Source of the DNA: Gemmatimonadaceae bacterium
Lineage (GTDB): Bacteria > Latescibacterota > UBA2968 > UBA8231
DNA length: 59,354 bases
Assembly: GCA_026706075.1 (NCBI GenBank)
Contig: JAPOZM010000119.1
Span: 1-59,354, forward strand
Direction: 5' to 3'
Part shown: piece by piece, positions 15,925 to 24,195 of the stretch
Numbering within the stretch: position 1 is the first letter of the stretch
Layout: every line of letters starts with the position of its first letter
The notes under the pieces: model-generated
The model's input: only the letters and a program-made list of their open reading frames with translations
What the model was told of the DNA's origin: nothing
Databases searched by the model: none
Made by a program: the position numbers and the translations under genes

Positions 15925-16974
15925 CTACTGGGCCCGGCCGCGCCCCGCCACGGGCCACTCGTCGACCACCTGCCCGTCCTTCAGGACGAAGAGCCGGTCG
16001 TGGAGGTTGGTGGTCATGCCGCCGTGGAGGGGGATCCAGGAGAGGATCTGGCCGACGGTGAATCTATGGCCGGAAGGGGTGGTGTCCACGTGGCCGTGCT
16101 CCACCGACATCCCCTTGAGGTGGACCTCGGGATGCTCGAGGCAGTAGCCGTGGGGGATGGGCGGATAGCTGGTGAAAGCCTTCATCCCGGCGTCGACGAT
16201 CGCCTGCCCCGGGACGGAGGTGGAGACCACGGTGGTCACCAGGCGCAGGGGGCAGCGCGATGGGTCGAGGTCCTCCCGGCGGCCGACGCGGGTCATGCCC
16301 TCCCAGGCGTAGGAGCCGATGCGGGTCTCGGTGCAGCCGATCGCCTTGGAGACCTCCTCGCTGCCGGTGCCGCCGCCGCTGATCATGTGCAGCGGCAGGC
16401 CGGCGCCGTCGACCAGCCGCCGGACCTCGTCGAGGAAGGGGCGGGCTCCCTCGCGGCTGGGGTAGGTCATGACGCCGAGGAACTCGGTCCCCGGCAGGCT
16501 GTCGATGAGCCGGGCCAGCTCCAGCGTCGCCTCGGGCGACTGCACCCCCACGCGGCCGCCGCCGGTGTCCATCTCGACGATCACCCTCACCGTGCAGCCG
16601 GCCGCGGCGGCGGCGGCCGAGATGCCCTCCACGGTAGCCGCGGAGTCGGCGGCCACGGTCAGGGTGGTGCGCCCCGACTTCACCAGCTCCGTCAGCCGCC
16701 GCATCTTGGGGGCGCCGACGATGTTGTAGGGGATCAGGATGTCCTCGATGCCGCCCTCGGCCATCGCCTCGGCCTCGCCCAGCTTCTGGGCCACGATGCC
16801 GACGGCGCCGGCGTCGATCTGCCTGCGGGCGACGGCCGGGGTCTTGTGGGTCTTGGTGTGCACCCGCAGGTCGATCTCCAGGGCGTCACAGGCGGCCTGG
16901 AGCTGCTCGATGTTGCGGTCGAGGATGTCGAGGTCGACGCACAGGGCGGGCGTGTCCAGCTCGGTGTAGTGCAC
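15925..16974 (-). CDS. D-threonine aldolase / D-serine dehydratase-like PLP enzyme
   Basis: 349 residues from a GTG with AGGAG upstream and 2 bases after the glycosyltransferase stop. It has the fold-type III alanine-racemase-like barrel: the PLP lysine motif RVHTKTHK (Lys41), phosphate-binding SGGGTGS, and a C-terminal beta domain. The family usually carries a metal site HxC or HxD in the form IPNHACPTxNLHD; here it reads IPLHGGMTTNLHD, so the His is kept and the second ligand is Gly. Known members cleave D-threonine to glycine and acetaldehyde or dehydrate D-serine, metal-dependently. Substrate and metal need are therefore uncertain. Cytoplasmic. Confidence 0.82.
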   Translation of the reverse strand: MHYTELDTPALCVDLDILDRNIEQLQAACDALEIDLRVHTKTHKTPAVARRQIDAGAVGIVAQKLGEAEAMAEGGIEDILIPYNIVGAPKMRRLTELVKSGRTTLTVAADSAATVEGISAAAAAAGCTVRVIVEMDTGGGRVGVQSPEATLELARLIDSLPGTEFLGVMTYPSREGARPFLDEVRRLVDGAGLPLHMISGGGTGSEEVSKAIGCTETRIGSYAWEGMTRVGRREDLDPSRCPLRLVTTVVSTSVPGQAIVDAGMKAFTSYPPIPHGYCLEHPEVHLKGMSVEHGHVDTTPSGHRFTVGQILSWIPLHGGMTTNLHDRLFVLKDGQVVDEWPVAGRGRAQ

Positions 16975-16976
16975 GG

Positions 16977-18062
16977 TCAGCTCCTCAGCTCCTTGAAGAA
17001 TTCTAGATAGCGGGACGAGGCCGTGTCCCAGGTGTACTCGCGGCGGCAGTAGCGCCGGGCCTCCTCGCCGGCGGTGCGGCGTTCCTCCGGAGTCAGATCG
17101 TAGAAGGCTTGCACCGCGGCGGCAAAGGCCGGGTAGTCGCCCGCCGGCGCCAGCCACCCCCCCTCGCGCACCGCTTCCACCAGGGCGTCCACGGCGAAAG
17201 CGACCACCGGCGTACCGAAGTACATCGCCTCCAGGGGCGCGATGCCGAAGCCCTCCACGTCCCCCTCGGTGGCGACGTTGGGCATGAGGAACAGGTCGCA
17301 GTGCCTCCGCAGCATGGAGCAGGTGTCGTCGTCGAGGACGCCGAGGAGGAGCACCCGGCCGGGGTCCTCGAGGCGTTCGCGGGCCTCGCGCACGAGGCCG
17401 GCGTCGGGTCCGTCGCCGACGACGAGGAGGCGCACGTCGGCGCCCAGCAGCGGCATCCCGTGCTCGACGAACCGGGCCAGGCCCTTGCGCGGCACCATGC
17501 GGCCCACGTTGAGCAGCAGCCGGTCGCGGCCGAAGGCGACGCCGTGCTCGGCCTCGAAGCCGCGGCGCAGCTCCTCGTCACGCTCCGGCGGCGGCTCCAC
17601 CGGCTCGGCGCCGAGGTGGATCAGGCGCATGCGCTTCGGGGGCGCGCCCCAGGCCTCGGCGGCGATGCGCCCGGAGTTCCGGCTGTACACGGCGATGCCG
17701 TGGCAGCGCAGGGTCCCGGCCCGCATCAGGGCCCGCGCCCAGCGGTTGGGAAAGGTCATCTCCAGTCCGTTGAGGGTGCAGCAGAAGCGGGCCCGGCCGC
17801 GCAGCGGCGCCAGGGTCCAGGCGAGGGAGGCGGCGACGCCGTCGCCGAAGTAGACCAGGTCCACCCGCCGGGCCAGCAGCGCCAGGGCCGCCCGCAGCCA
17901 CGCCCAGGGAAGGAACCAGGCCAGGTGCAGGACCGAGTCGCGCCCCAGGGTCACCCGGATCACCGGCAGGCGCTGGCTCAGGTAGGTGTATAGCTTGAAG
18001 GCGTGGGTCTGGAGCCCGCCGAGGGAGGGCGGGTAGCGGCGGGCGACGAACAGGATCCGCAT
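16977..18062 (-). CDS. GT4-family glycosyltransferase
   Basis: 361 residues. The N-terminal Rossmann half begins MRILFVARRYPPSLGGLQTH, the typical GT-B/GT4 start with the GG acceptor loop. The C-terminal half has the donor-site block (LNVGRMVPRKG; GDGP; EGFGIAPLEAMYFGTPVV), which includes the E-x7-E motif that binds the nucleotide-sugar phosphate and ribose. It would transfer a sugar from an NDP- or GDP-sugar to lipid, glycan or small-molecule acceptors at the cytoplasmic face of the membrane. It is followed 2 bases later by the D-threonine-aldolase-like gene, a link with no obvious biochemical sense. Confidence 0.88.
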   Translation of the reverse strand: MRILFVARRYPPSLGGLQTHAFKLYTYLSQRLPVIRVTLGRDSVLHLAWFLPWAWLRAALALLARRVDLVYFGDGVAASLAWTLAPLRGRARFCCTLNGLEMTFPNRWARALMRAGTLRCHGIAVYSRNSGRIAAEAWGAPPKRMRLIHLGAEPVEPPPERDEELRRGFEAEHGVAFGRDRLLLNVGRMVPRKGLARFVEHGMPLLGADVRLLVVGDGPDAGLVREARERLEDPGRVLLLGVLDDDTCSMLRRHCDLFLMPNVATEGDVEGFGIAPLEAMYFGTPVVAFAVDALVEAVREGGWLAPAGDYPAFAAAVQAFYDLTPEERRTAGEEARRYCRREYTWDTASSRYLEFFKELRS

Positions 18063-18146
18063 GGTGGGAGAGAAGGCTCCGGTGCGGCGGGCGGCGGGGG
18101 CCACTAAGTTCACTCCTTTCGTCGCTCCCGGAAAGAAAGAAGCTCC

Positions 18147-18791
18147 ATGGAGGCCAGGGCATTCGCGGCGGAGTTGACGGGGACCTTCACCCTCGTCTTC
18201 ATCGGCGCCGGCGCGGTGGCAGTGGGTGTGGGCGGCCTTCTGGGCGCCGCCCTCGCCCACGGGCTCGTCGTCCTCGCCTTCAGCTTCGTCTGGGGCCGCG
18301 GCGCCCCCCACATCAATCCCGCCGTCACCTTCGGGCTCTTCGCCGCCGGGGCGGTGAGGGCGGTTCACCTGCCCGCCTACTGGCTCGCCCAGGGGGCGGG
18401 CGGCATCGTCGCCGCCTTCGCCCTCAAGCTGACCGTGGGCGGCTTCACCGACTCCCTGGGCGCCACCGTCCCGGCCCCGGGGGTCAGCCCGGGGCAGACC
18501 CTCGTCCTGGAGGCGATCCTCACCTTCATGCTCGTCACCGCCATCCTCGTCACCGCCGTGAGCGGCCGCGGGGGCAACCTGGGGCTTGCCGCCATCGGCC
18601 TCACCCTGATCTTCTGCATCCTCATGGGCGGGCCCCTCACCGGCGCCTCCCTGAACCCGGCCCGCACCCTGGGGCCGGGCCTGTTCACCGGCACCCTGGA
18701 CGTGTTCTGGATCTACCTGGTGGGTACGTTCCTCGGGGCCGCCCTCGCCGGAAGCCTCTACCGCGGTCTGCCGAAGGGAGAGCACACTTGA
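18147..18791 (+). CDS. MIP-family aquaporin
   Basis: 214 residues, six predicted membrane helices and two NPA half-helices: HINPAVTFG (N57) and SLNPARTLGPG (about N170). The Arg after the second NPA is the selectivity-filter Arg. It lacks the extended loops of glycerol facilitators, and the SLNPARTLGP block is of AqpZ type, so water is the likely solute. It is divergent from the glycosyltransferase and its stop overlaps the TTG start of the M81 gene (TTGA), so the two are translated together. The physiological link between a water channel and an M81 hydrolase is unclear. Confidence 0.92.
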   Translation: MEARAFAAELTGTFTLVFIGAGAVAVGVGGLLGAALAHGLVVLAFSFVWGRGAPHINPAVTFGLFAAGAVRAVHLPAYWLAQGAGGIVAAFALKLTVGGFTDSLGATVPAPGVSPGQTLVLEAILTFMLVTAILVTAVSGRGGNLGLAAIGLTLIFCILMGGPLTGASLNPARTLGPGLFTGTLDVFWIYLVGTFLGAALAGSLYRGLPKGEHT

Positions 18792-20254
18792 GAGTCGCCG
18801 TCGCCGGCTTCGCCCACGAGTCGAACACCTTCTCCGTCCAGCCCACCCGCCTCGAGGACTTCGGAATCCTCACCGGCGGGGAGGTCCTGGCCCGGCACGC
18901 CGACACCTACCACGAGATCGCCGGCTACCTGGCCGCCGCCGTCGACCTGGACATGGAGCTCTGCCCCATCCTCTCGGCCTCGGCCACGCCCGCCGGGCCG
19001 GTCGCCCGCGACGCCTTCGAGGAGATCTGCGGCCGCATCCTGGCCGGCCTCGCGGACCTGGGCCGCGTCGACGGCGTCCTCCTCGCCCTCCACGGCGCCA
19101 TGGTCGCCGAGGAGCACCCCCACGGCGACGCCGAGATCGTGCGCCGCGTGCGGGAGCAGGTCGGTCCGCGGATGCCCCTCGTCGTCACCCACGACTACCA
19201 CGCCAACGTGCCGCCCTCCCTGGTGGAGGCGGCCGACGCCCTGGTGATCTACAAGACCAACCCCCACGTCGATCAGCGCGAGCGCGGCTGCGAGGCGGCG
19301 TCGATCCTGGCTCGCACCGTCCGTGGGGAGGTGAAGCCGGCCATGGCCCTGGCCCGGCCGCGGCTGGTGCTCAACATCTGCTTCCACAACACCAGCCTGC
19401 CGCCCGTCCAGCCGCTGATCGCCCGCGCCGTGGAGTTGGAGCAGCGGGAGGGGATCCTCTCCTGCTCCGTCGCCGGCGGGTATCAGTACGCCGACGTGGA
19501 GTTCATGGGCCCATCGGTGGTCGTCGTCGCCGACGGCGACCTGGAGCTCGCGCGCGCCGAGGCGGAGGCCCTGTCAGCGGCCATGTGGGAGGCCCGCGAT
19601 CAGATGATCCCGGATCTGCCCGGCCCGGCCGAGGCGGTGCGCCAGGCCATGGCCAGCGGCGAGCACCCGGTGACCCTCCTCGACGTGGGCGACAACATCG
19701 GCGGCGGATCGACGGGGGACTCGACCCTGATCCTGGAGCAGCTCCTGCGTCAGAGCGCCGCCGGCTGGGTGGTGACCCTGTGGGACCCGGAGGCGGTCCG
19801 GGCCTGCGCCGCCGCAGGCATCGGCGCCGAGGTGGAGCTCGACGCGGGCGGCAGGACCGACGACATGCACGGGGCGCCGCAGCGCGTGAGGGGAACGGTG
19901 CGCACCCTCTCCGACGGCCGCTACGAGGAGCGCGAGCGCCGCCACGGCGGCGGCCGCCTCCACAACCAGGGCCTCACCGCGGTCCTGCGCGTGCCCTGCG
20001 GCCAGGGGGAGGGCCTGCTCGTCCTCAACAGCCGCCGCCAGCCGCCCATGAGCATCCACCAGATCACCTGCGCCGGCATCGCGCCGGAGCAGCAGAAGAT
20101 CCTGGTCGCCAAGGGGGCCGTCGCCCCCCGGGCCGCGTACGAGCCGGTCTCGCCGAAGCTGATCGAGGTCGACTCGGGCGGCGCCTGCTGGATCGGCCGG
20201 GGCCCGGGTGACTACCGGCGCGCCGACCGCGGCAAATTCGAATGGAACCAGTAA
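18788..20254 (+). CDS. M81-family metallopeptidase-like protein (MlrC-like)
   Basis: 488 residues from a TTG in a TTGA overlap with the aquaporin stop; residues 2-20 (RVAVAGFAHESNTFS) match the invariant family N-terminus, which fixes the start. The metal-binding DxH appears in VTHDYHANVP (about 135-143), with H/E in FAHESNTF and the C-terminal domain marked by DVGDNIGGGSTGDST. The family prototype MlrC acts late in microcystin breakdown; most members sit in catabolic clusters without a known substrate. Here it precedes a Gfo/Idh/MocA-like protein on the same strand. Cytoplasmic. Confidence 0.88.
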   Translation: MRVAVAGFAHESNTFSVQPTRLEDFGILTGGEVLARHADTYHEIAGYLAAAVDLDMELCPILSASATPAGPVARDAFEEICGRILAGLADLGRVDGVLLALHGAMVAEEHPHGDAEIVRRVREQVGPRMPLVVTHDYHANVPPSLVEAADALVIYKTNPHVDQRERGCEAASILARTVRGEVKPAMALARPRLVLNICFHNTSLPPVQPLIARAVELEQREGILSCSVAGGYQYADVEFMGPSVVVVADGDLELARAEAEALSAAMWEARDQMIPDLPGPAEAVRQAMASGEHPVTLLDVGDNIGGGSTGDSTLILEQLLRQSAAGWVVTLWDPEAVRACAAAGIGAEVELDAGGRTDDMHGAPQRVRGTVRTLSDGRYEERERRHGGGRLHNQGLTAVLRVPCGQGEGLLVLNSRRQPPMSIHQITCAGIAPEQQKILVAKGAVAPRAAYEPVSPKLIEVDSGGACWIGRGPGDYRRADRGKFEWNQ

Positions 20255-20282
20255 CCGACAACGAGAGGACAGGAGGAACGAC

Positions 20283-21302
20283 ATGAGCTTGCGAATCGGC
20301 ATCGTCGGCGCCGGGGCCAACACCCGGGAGCGGCACATCCCCGGGTTCCAGGAGATCGACGGCGTGGAGGTGGTGGCCGTCTGCAACCGCTCCCGCGAGT
20401 CGGGGCAGCGGGCGGCCGACGACTTCGGCATCCCCACGGTCTACGACGACTGGAAGGAGCTGGTCCACGCCCCCGGCGTGGACGCCGTCTGCATCGGCAC
20501 CTGGCCCTACCTGCACTGCGACATCACCCTCGAGGGCCTGGCCGCCGGCAAGCACGTCCTCACCGAGGCGCGCATGGCCATGAACCTCGCCGAGGCGCGG
20601 CGCATGCTGGACGCGGCCCGGGCCTCCGACAAGGTCACCATGATCGTGCCGGCCCCCATCAACCTGGAGACCGAGCCGACCCTGCTCGACATGGTCGCCG
20701 CCGGCGCCTTCGGCGACTGGCTGGAGGTCCACGTCACCGCTCTGACCGGCGGCTGGAACCCCGGCGCCCCCCTGCACTGGCGCCAGCGGCGCGACCTGTC
20801 GGGCAACAACATCATGGCCATGGGCATCCTCAACGAGACGGTGCGGCGCTACGTGGGCCACGACCGCACGGTCATGGCCCACGCCCACATCTTCACCGGC
20901 GAGCGCACCGACGCCGAGAGCGGCACGGCGAGGGCCGTGGACGTGCCCGACAGCCTCGGCATCCTCTCCGAGCTGGAGAGCGGCGCCACCGCCGTCTACC
21001 ACGTGAGCAGCGTTGCCGCCCACGGCTCCATGTCCTTCGAGATGCACGGCACCAAGGGGTCCATCCGGCTCGAGGGCGACAAGGCCCTCGTGGCCCGGGA
21101 CGACAGCGGCTGGCAGGAGCTGGTGGTGGCGCCCGAGAAGCAGTGGGGCTGGAACGTGGAGGCCGACTTCGTCGACGCCGTCCGCGACGGCCGCCCGGTG
21201 ACCCACACCAACTTCGAGGACGGCCTGAAGTACATGGCCTTCACCGAGGCCGTGCAGGTCAGCCTGCGGGAGGGCCGGAAGGTGGAGCTGGGGGAGCTGT
21301 AG
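20283..21302 (+). CDS. Gfo/Idh/MocA-family protein lacking canonical catalytic residues
   Basis: 339 residues from an ATG behind a strong AGGAGG. An N-terminal Rossmann domain has IGIVGAGANTRERH (residues 5-18) and the C-terminal half has the family beta-sheet. The near-invariant EKP (catalytic Lys) is replaced by E95-A96-R97 (VLTEARMAM). The second site, usually GGGxxxDxGxHxxD, reads SGNNIMAMGILNETV, without the Asp/His pair. NAD(P) may still bind, but classical polyol or sugar oxidation is unlikely; related degenerate members act as non-redox or subunit proteins. It follows the M81 gene by 28 bases. Confidence 0.85.
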   Translation: MSLRIGIVGAGANTRERHIPGFQEIDGVEVVAVCNRSRESGQRAADDFGIPTVYDDWKELVHAPGVDAVCIGTWPYLHCDITLEGLAAGKHVLTEARMAMNLAEARRMLDAARASDKVTMIVPAPINLETEPTLLDMVAAGAFGDWLEVHVTALTGGWNPGAPLHWRQRRDLSGNNIMAMGILNETVRRYVGHDRTVMAHAHIFTGERTDAESGTARAVDVPDSLGILSELESGATAVYHVSSVAAHGSMSFEMHGTKGSIRLEGDKALVARDDSGWQELVVAPEKQWGWNVEADFVDAVRDGRPVTHTNFEDGLKYMAFTEAVQVSLREGRKVELGEL

Positions 21303-21321
21303 GCGAAGTAGACCGACGCTC

Positions 21322-21792
21322 TCAGTCCGGGAGGAGAGAAAGCAGTTCGTCCCGCAGGACTACCCTCAGCACGGACAGGATGCTCTCTCGGTCCCGGTTC
21401 TGCTCGTACGCGCAGCGGGCCACCTCGGTCTTCCACTCCTCGCTCAGACGAGTCTGGACATAGGTCTCGCAGAACTCGTCCACCTGAAACGCCTGTTTGC
21501 CCAGGACTTCGGGAAGGAGATCCGACGCGGTTTCCGTGGCCCAGGATCGTGCATCGAGACGCCGGGAGATCTCTTCTCCGAACTCGGTCAGCCGGAGCGG
21601 GCTGACCTGCTCGACAGCCGGAGGTGGCAGGCGGCCCAGGATCTTCTTGACATCTTCGCGGATCTCTCGAATGGTGTCCTTGATGGCGCTGACGGAGTCA
21701 TCGGTGCGTCCCTTCCATTCCCCCAGCTTCCAGATGGCCCCAATCCCCGCAATGCCGCCGACTACACAGACCAGTGGGTTGCTCCATTCCAT
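21322..21792 (-). CDS. Hypothetical membrane-anchored coiled-coil protein
   Basis: 156 residues, not recognised. The N-terminus (NPLVCVVGGIAGIGAIWKLGEW) is one hydrophobic helix; residues 30-60 (DDSVSAIKDTIREIREDVKK) look like a coiled coil; the rest is charged and helical. A GAGGAG Shine-Dalgarno precedes the ATG. Codon use is visibly less GC-rich than all neighbours (many AAG/GAA, CTC/TCT mixed third positions), suggesting later acquisition. It lies isolated between the convergent Gfo gene and the co-directional phnA, 118 bases away. A stand-alone accessory or phage-derived gene is possible; no evidence decides. Confidence 0.6.
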   Translation of the reverse strand: MEWSNPLVCVVGGIAGIGAIWKLGEWKGRTDDSVSAIKDTIREIREDVKKILGRLPPPAVEQVSPLRLTEFGEEISRRLDARSWATETASDLLPEVLGKQAFQVDEFCETYVQTRLSEEWKTEVARCAYEQNRDRESILSVLRVVLRDELLSLLPD

Positions 21793-21910
21793 CGTGCTCT
21801 CCTCGCGTCCCGTGTGAAGGTAGTGCCGCCGAATCTGGCGTGCAGGGACACAAGCAAGAAGGGGGCCAAATGCCTATGGGACACCTGATCCCGGCTCACG
21901 GGTCCCAAAG

Positions 21911-23125
21911 TCACGGGCCACGCACGCCGTTGCAGAGCACGTCGAAGAGGTCGTAGTTGCGCAGCTCGCCGCGCTCCAGGGCCTCGGCCGTCTCGCCCCG
22001 TAACGGCCGGTTGACCACGAAGGGCACCGCCGCTTCGTGCAGGCCGCCGTGGGAGCGCAGCCCCTCCGAGACGTGGGACAGGTCGTGCCACTCCGGGGTG
22101 CGCCCGAGGACGGTGCCGCGATCGGCCAGGACCACCAGGTCGCCGATGCGGTCGGGCGGCAGCTCGTAGAGGCCGGCCGCCTCCTCCCGGGGGTGGACGG
22201 CCTCGACCCCCGGCACCTCTCCCAGCACCCGCGCCGCCCGCTCCAGGCCTTCAGGCTCGACGTAGACAGTGGCGTACGAGCCCAGGGCGCCGTGGTGGAC
22301 CACGTAGGGATCGGTGATCGGCAGGATCACCTGCGCCCCGGCCACGCCTTCCTCCTTCAGAAGGCTCTCCAGGTATTCCACCTTCGGCGAGCCGTCGCGC
22401 CGGGTCTTGGCGTTCATGCCGTGATCGGCGGTGACGGCGACCACGGCGCCGGCGCGGTGCAGGCGCCCCAGGACGGCGTCCAGCCGCGCGTGGAAGGCGA
22501 TCGCCTCCGGCTCTTCCGGGGCGAAGCGGTGCTGCACGTAGTCGGTGGTCGACAGGTAGGTCACGAGGGGGCCGCCTCGCTCCAGGAGGCAGGCGCCGGC
22601 CTCGAGGCAGTATACGCTCGCCTCGGGGTCGTAGATCCCGGGCGCCGGGCGCCCCACCAGGCCCGCCCCGTCGTCGCCGGCCTTCTCCACCGAGAGGCGG
22701 AAGCAGCGGCCGGGCAGCCCCTCCGACAGGAAGGCGAGGAGCTTGTCCTTGGCGGTCACCACCGCCACCTCGACGCCCGCCCCCGCGAAGCCGGCCAGCA
22801 CGGTGGGGCACCGCAGCCAGCGGGGGTCGTTCATCATGACCTCCTCGCCCGAGTCCCGGTCGTAGTAGTAGTTGCCGGGGATCCCGTGCACCGCCGGGGG
22901 CGCGCCGGTGGCGATGGAGGCGTTGTTGGGGTTCGTGAAGGAGGGGACCACCGTCCGCGCCGTCCCCCGCGCCCCGTCGGAGGCGAGGCGGGCCAGCTCG
23001 GGCATGACGCCGGCCGCCGCCTCCAGGTAGGCGGGGTCGCAGCCGTCGATGCAGACGCCAACCACCGGCTGGCGCGGCACCTCGTAGGAGCGGCCGTTGA
23101 CGGTGACCCGGACGGCCCCGGTCAA
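21911..23125 (-). CDS. phnA: Phosphonoacetate hydrolase
   Basis: 404 residues from a TTG in a TTGA overlap with the alcohol dehydrogenase stop, with GGAGGG just upstream. Alkaline-phosphatase superfamily residues are in place: D27 (CIDGCDP), nucleophile T64 (PSFTNPNN), Asp and His about 195-199 (TTDYVQH), DH about 233 (TADHGMN) and a late His (HGGLHEAA). The FTNPNNASIATG, HGIPGNYYYD, EVMMNDP and AVVTAKDKL blocks are specific to PhnA rather than to general phosphodiesterases. The enzyme (EC 3.11.1.2, two Zn) splits phosphonoacetate to acetate and phosphate in the cytoplasm. It is the last gene of the minus-strand catabolic run that starts at 26465 or 25615. Confidence 0.88.
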   Translation of the reverse strand: MTGAVRVTVNGRSYEVPRQPVVGVCIDGCDPAYLEAAAGVMPELARLASDGARGTARTVVPSFTNPNNASIATGAPPAVHGIPGNYYYDRDSGEEVMMNDPRWLRCPTVLAGFAGAGVEVAVVTAKDKLLAFLSEGLPGRCFRLSVEKAGDDGAGLVGRPAPGIYDPEASVYCLEAGACLLERGGPLVTYLSTTDYVQHRFAPEEPEAIAFHARLDAVLGRLHRAGAVVAVTADHGMNAKTRRDGSPKVEYLESLLKEEGVAGAQVILPITDPYVVHHGALGSYATVYVEPEGLERAARVLGEVPGVEAVHPREEAAGLYELPPDRIGDLVVLADRGTVLGRTPEWHDLSHVSEGLRSHGGLHEAAVPFVVNRPLRGETAEALERGELRNYDLFDVLCNGVRGP

Positions 23126-24195
23126 CCCTCCATCCCCGGGGCGACGGCGACCCGCAGCCAGCGCCGCTGCCGGCTCAGGGCCAGGCCCTCCTCCAGCTCG
23201 CTCAGCGGCAGGGTGGGGCCCAGGAGATCCTCGAAGGGGTAGCGCCCCACCGTGCGCCGGAGGAACTCGATCCCCTCCTGCAGGTGGCGGGGCGAGTAGT
23301 TGTGGACCCCGCGGATGGTCAGGCACTTGAAGACGATCCGCTCCCCCGTGATCCCCGCCAGGTCGGAGTCGGGGTGGACCATGCCGACCAGCACGTAGGT
23401 GCCGCCCGTGCGCACCAGGTCCAGGCCCGCGGCCACGGCTGGGGTCTCTCCCGACATCTCCAGGACCGCGTCGACGCCGTCGGGCGCCAGCTCGAGCACC
23501 CGCTCCCGCCGCTCCCCGGGATCTGAGGCCGGGTCCAGCCCGACCGCTCCGAAGCGGGCGGCCAGGTCCCGCCGCTCGGGGAGGGGATCGCTGCACAGCA
23601 CGCGCAGGCCGCGCTCGTTCAGCAGGGCACAGGCGTAGATCCCGAGGAGGCCAGCCCCCTGCACGAGGGCCGACGCCGCCCCCTCCGGGACCTGCTCCAC
23701 CGAGTTGACGGCGGTGGACAGGGCGCAGTTGGCGGTCGACGCCACCCCGTCGGGAATCTCCTCCGGCACCGGCACCGCCGCCGTTCCGGGCCGCAGCAGC
23801 AGGTGCGTGGCGTAGGCGCCGTTGAGGCCGCAGCCGTCGTCGAGGTCGGCGTGGCCGTACTTGAACAGGTGCAGGCACTTCTCCGGCAGGTGGTGGCCCA
23901 GGCAGAACCGGCACTGGCCGCAGCTGTCGGCGATCGACCAGCTCACGCGCTCGCCCACCTCCAGGCCGCCGCGCTCGCTGGCCGCCACCCGGCCCACCCC
24001 CTCGTGGCCGAGCACCGCCGGCGTCGGCTGCCGCCGCCGGCCCCCGGTGGTGTGCAGGTCGGAGCCGCAGATCGTCGCCAGGTCGACCGCCAGCAGGGCC
24101 TCTCCTGGCCGCAGGCTCGACGGCAGGCGGATGCGCTCGTAGCGCAGGGGCTGGCCCGGGCCGGCGAAGACCTGGGCGAAGGCGTGGTCCGTCAC
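23122..24195 (-). CDS. Zinc alcohol dehydrogenase, phosphonate-catabolism-associated type
   Basis: 357 residues from a GTG in a GTGA overlap with the epimerase stop. Catalytic-zinc motifs TICGSDLHTTGG and GHEGVG, structural-zinc cysteines CGQCRFCLGHHLPEKC, and the Rossmann GAGLLGIYA are all present, so the MDR enzyme is intact. The ICGSDLHT and LGHHLPEKC details and the coupling to phnA fit the dehydrogenase subfamily found beside phosphonate-degradation genes (family assignment from memory). The proposed role is oxidation of a phosphonate-bearing alcohol or its aldehyde product; substrate not proven. Translated together with phnA. Confidence 0.85.
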   Translation of the reverse strand: MTDHAFAQVFAGPGQPLRYERIRLPSSLRPGEALLAVDLATICGSDLHTTGGRRRQPTPAVLGHEGVGRVAASERGGLEVGERVSWSIADSCGQCRFCLGHHLPEKCLHLFKYGHADLDDGCGLNGAYATHLLLRPGTAAVPVPEEIPDGVASTANCALSTAVNSVEQVPEGAASALVQGAGLLGIYACALLNERGLRVLCSDPLPERRDLAARFGAVGLDPASDPGERRERVLELAPDGVDAVLEMSGETPAVAAGLDLVRTGGTYVLVGMVHPDSDLAGITGERIVFKCLTIRGVHNYSPRHLQEGIEFLRRTVGRYPFEDLLGPTLPLSELEEGLALSRQRRWLRVAVAPGMEG

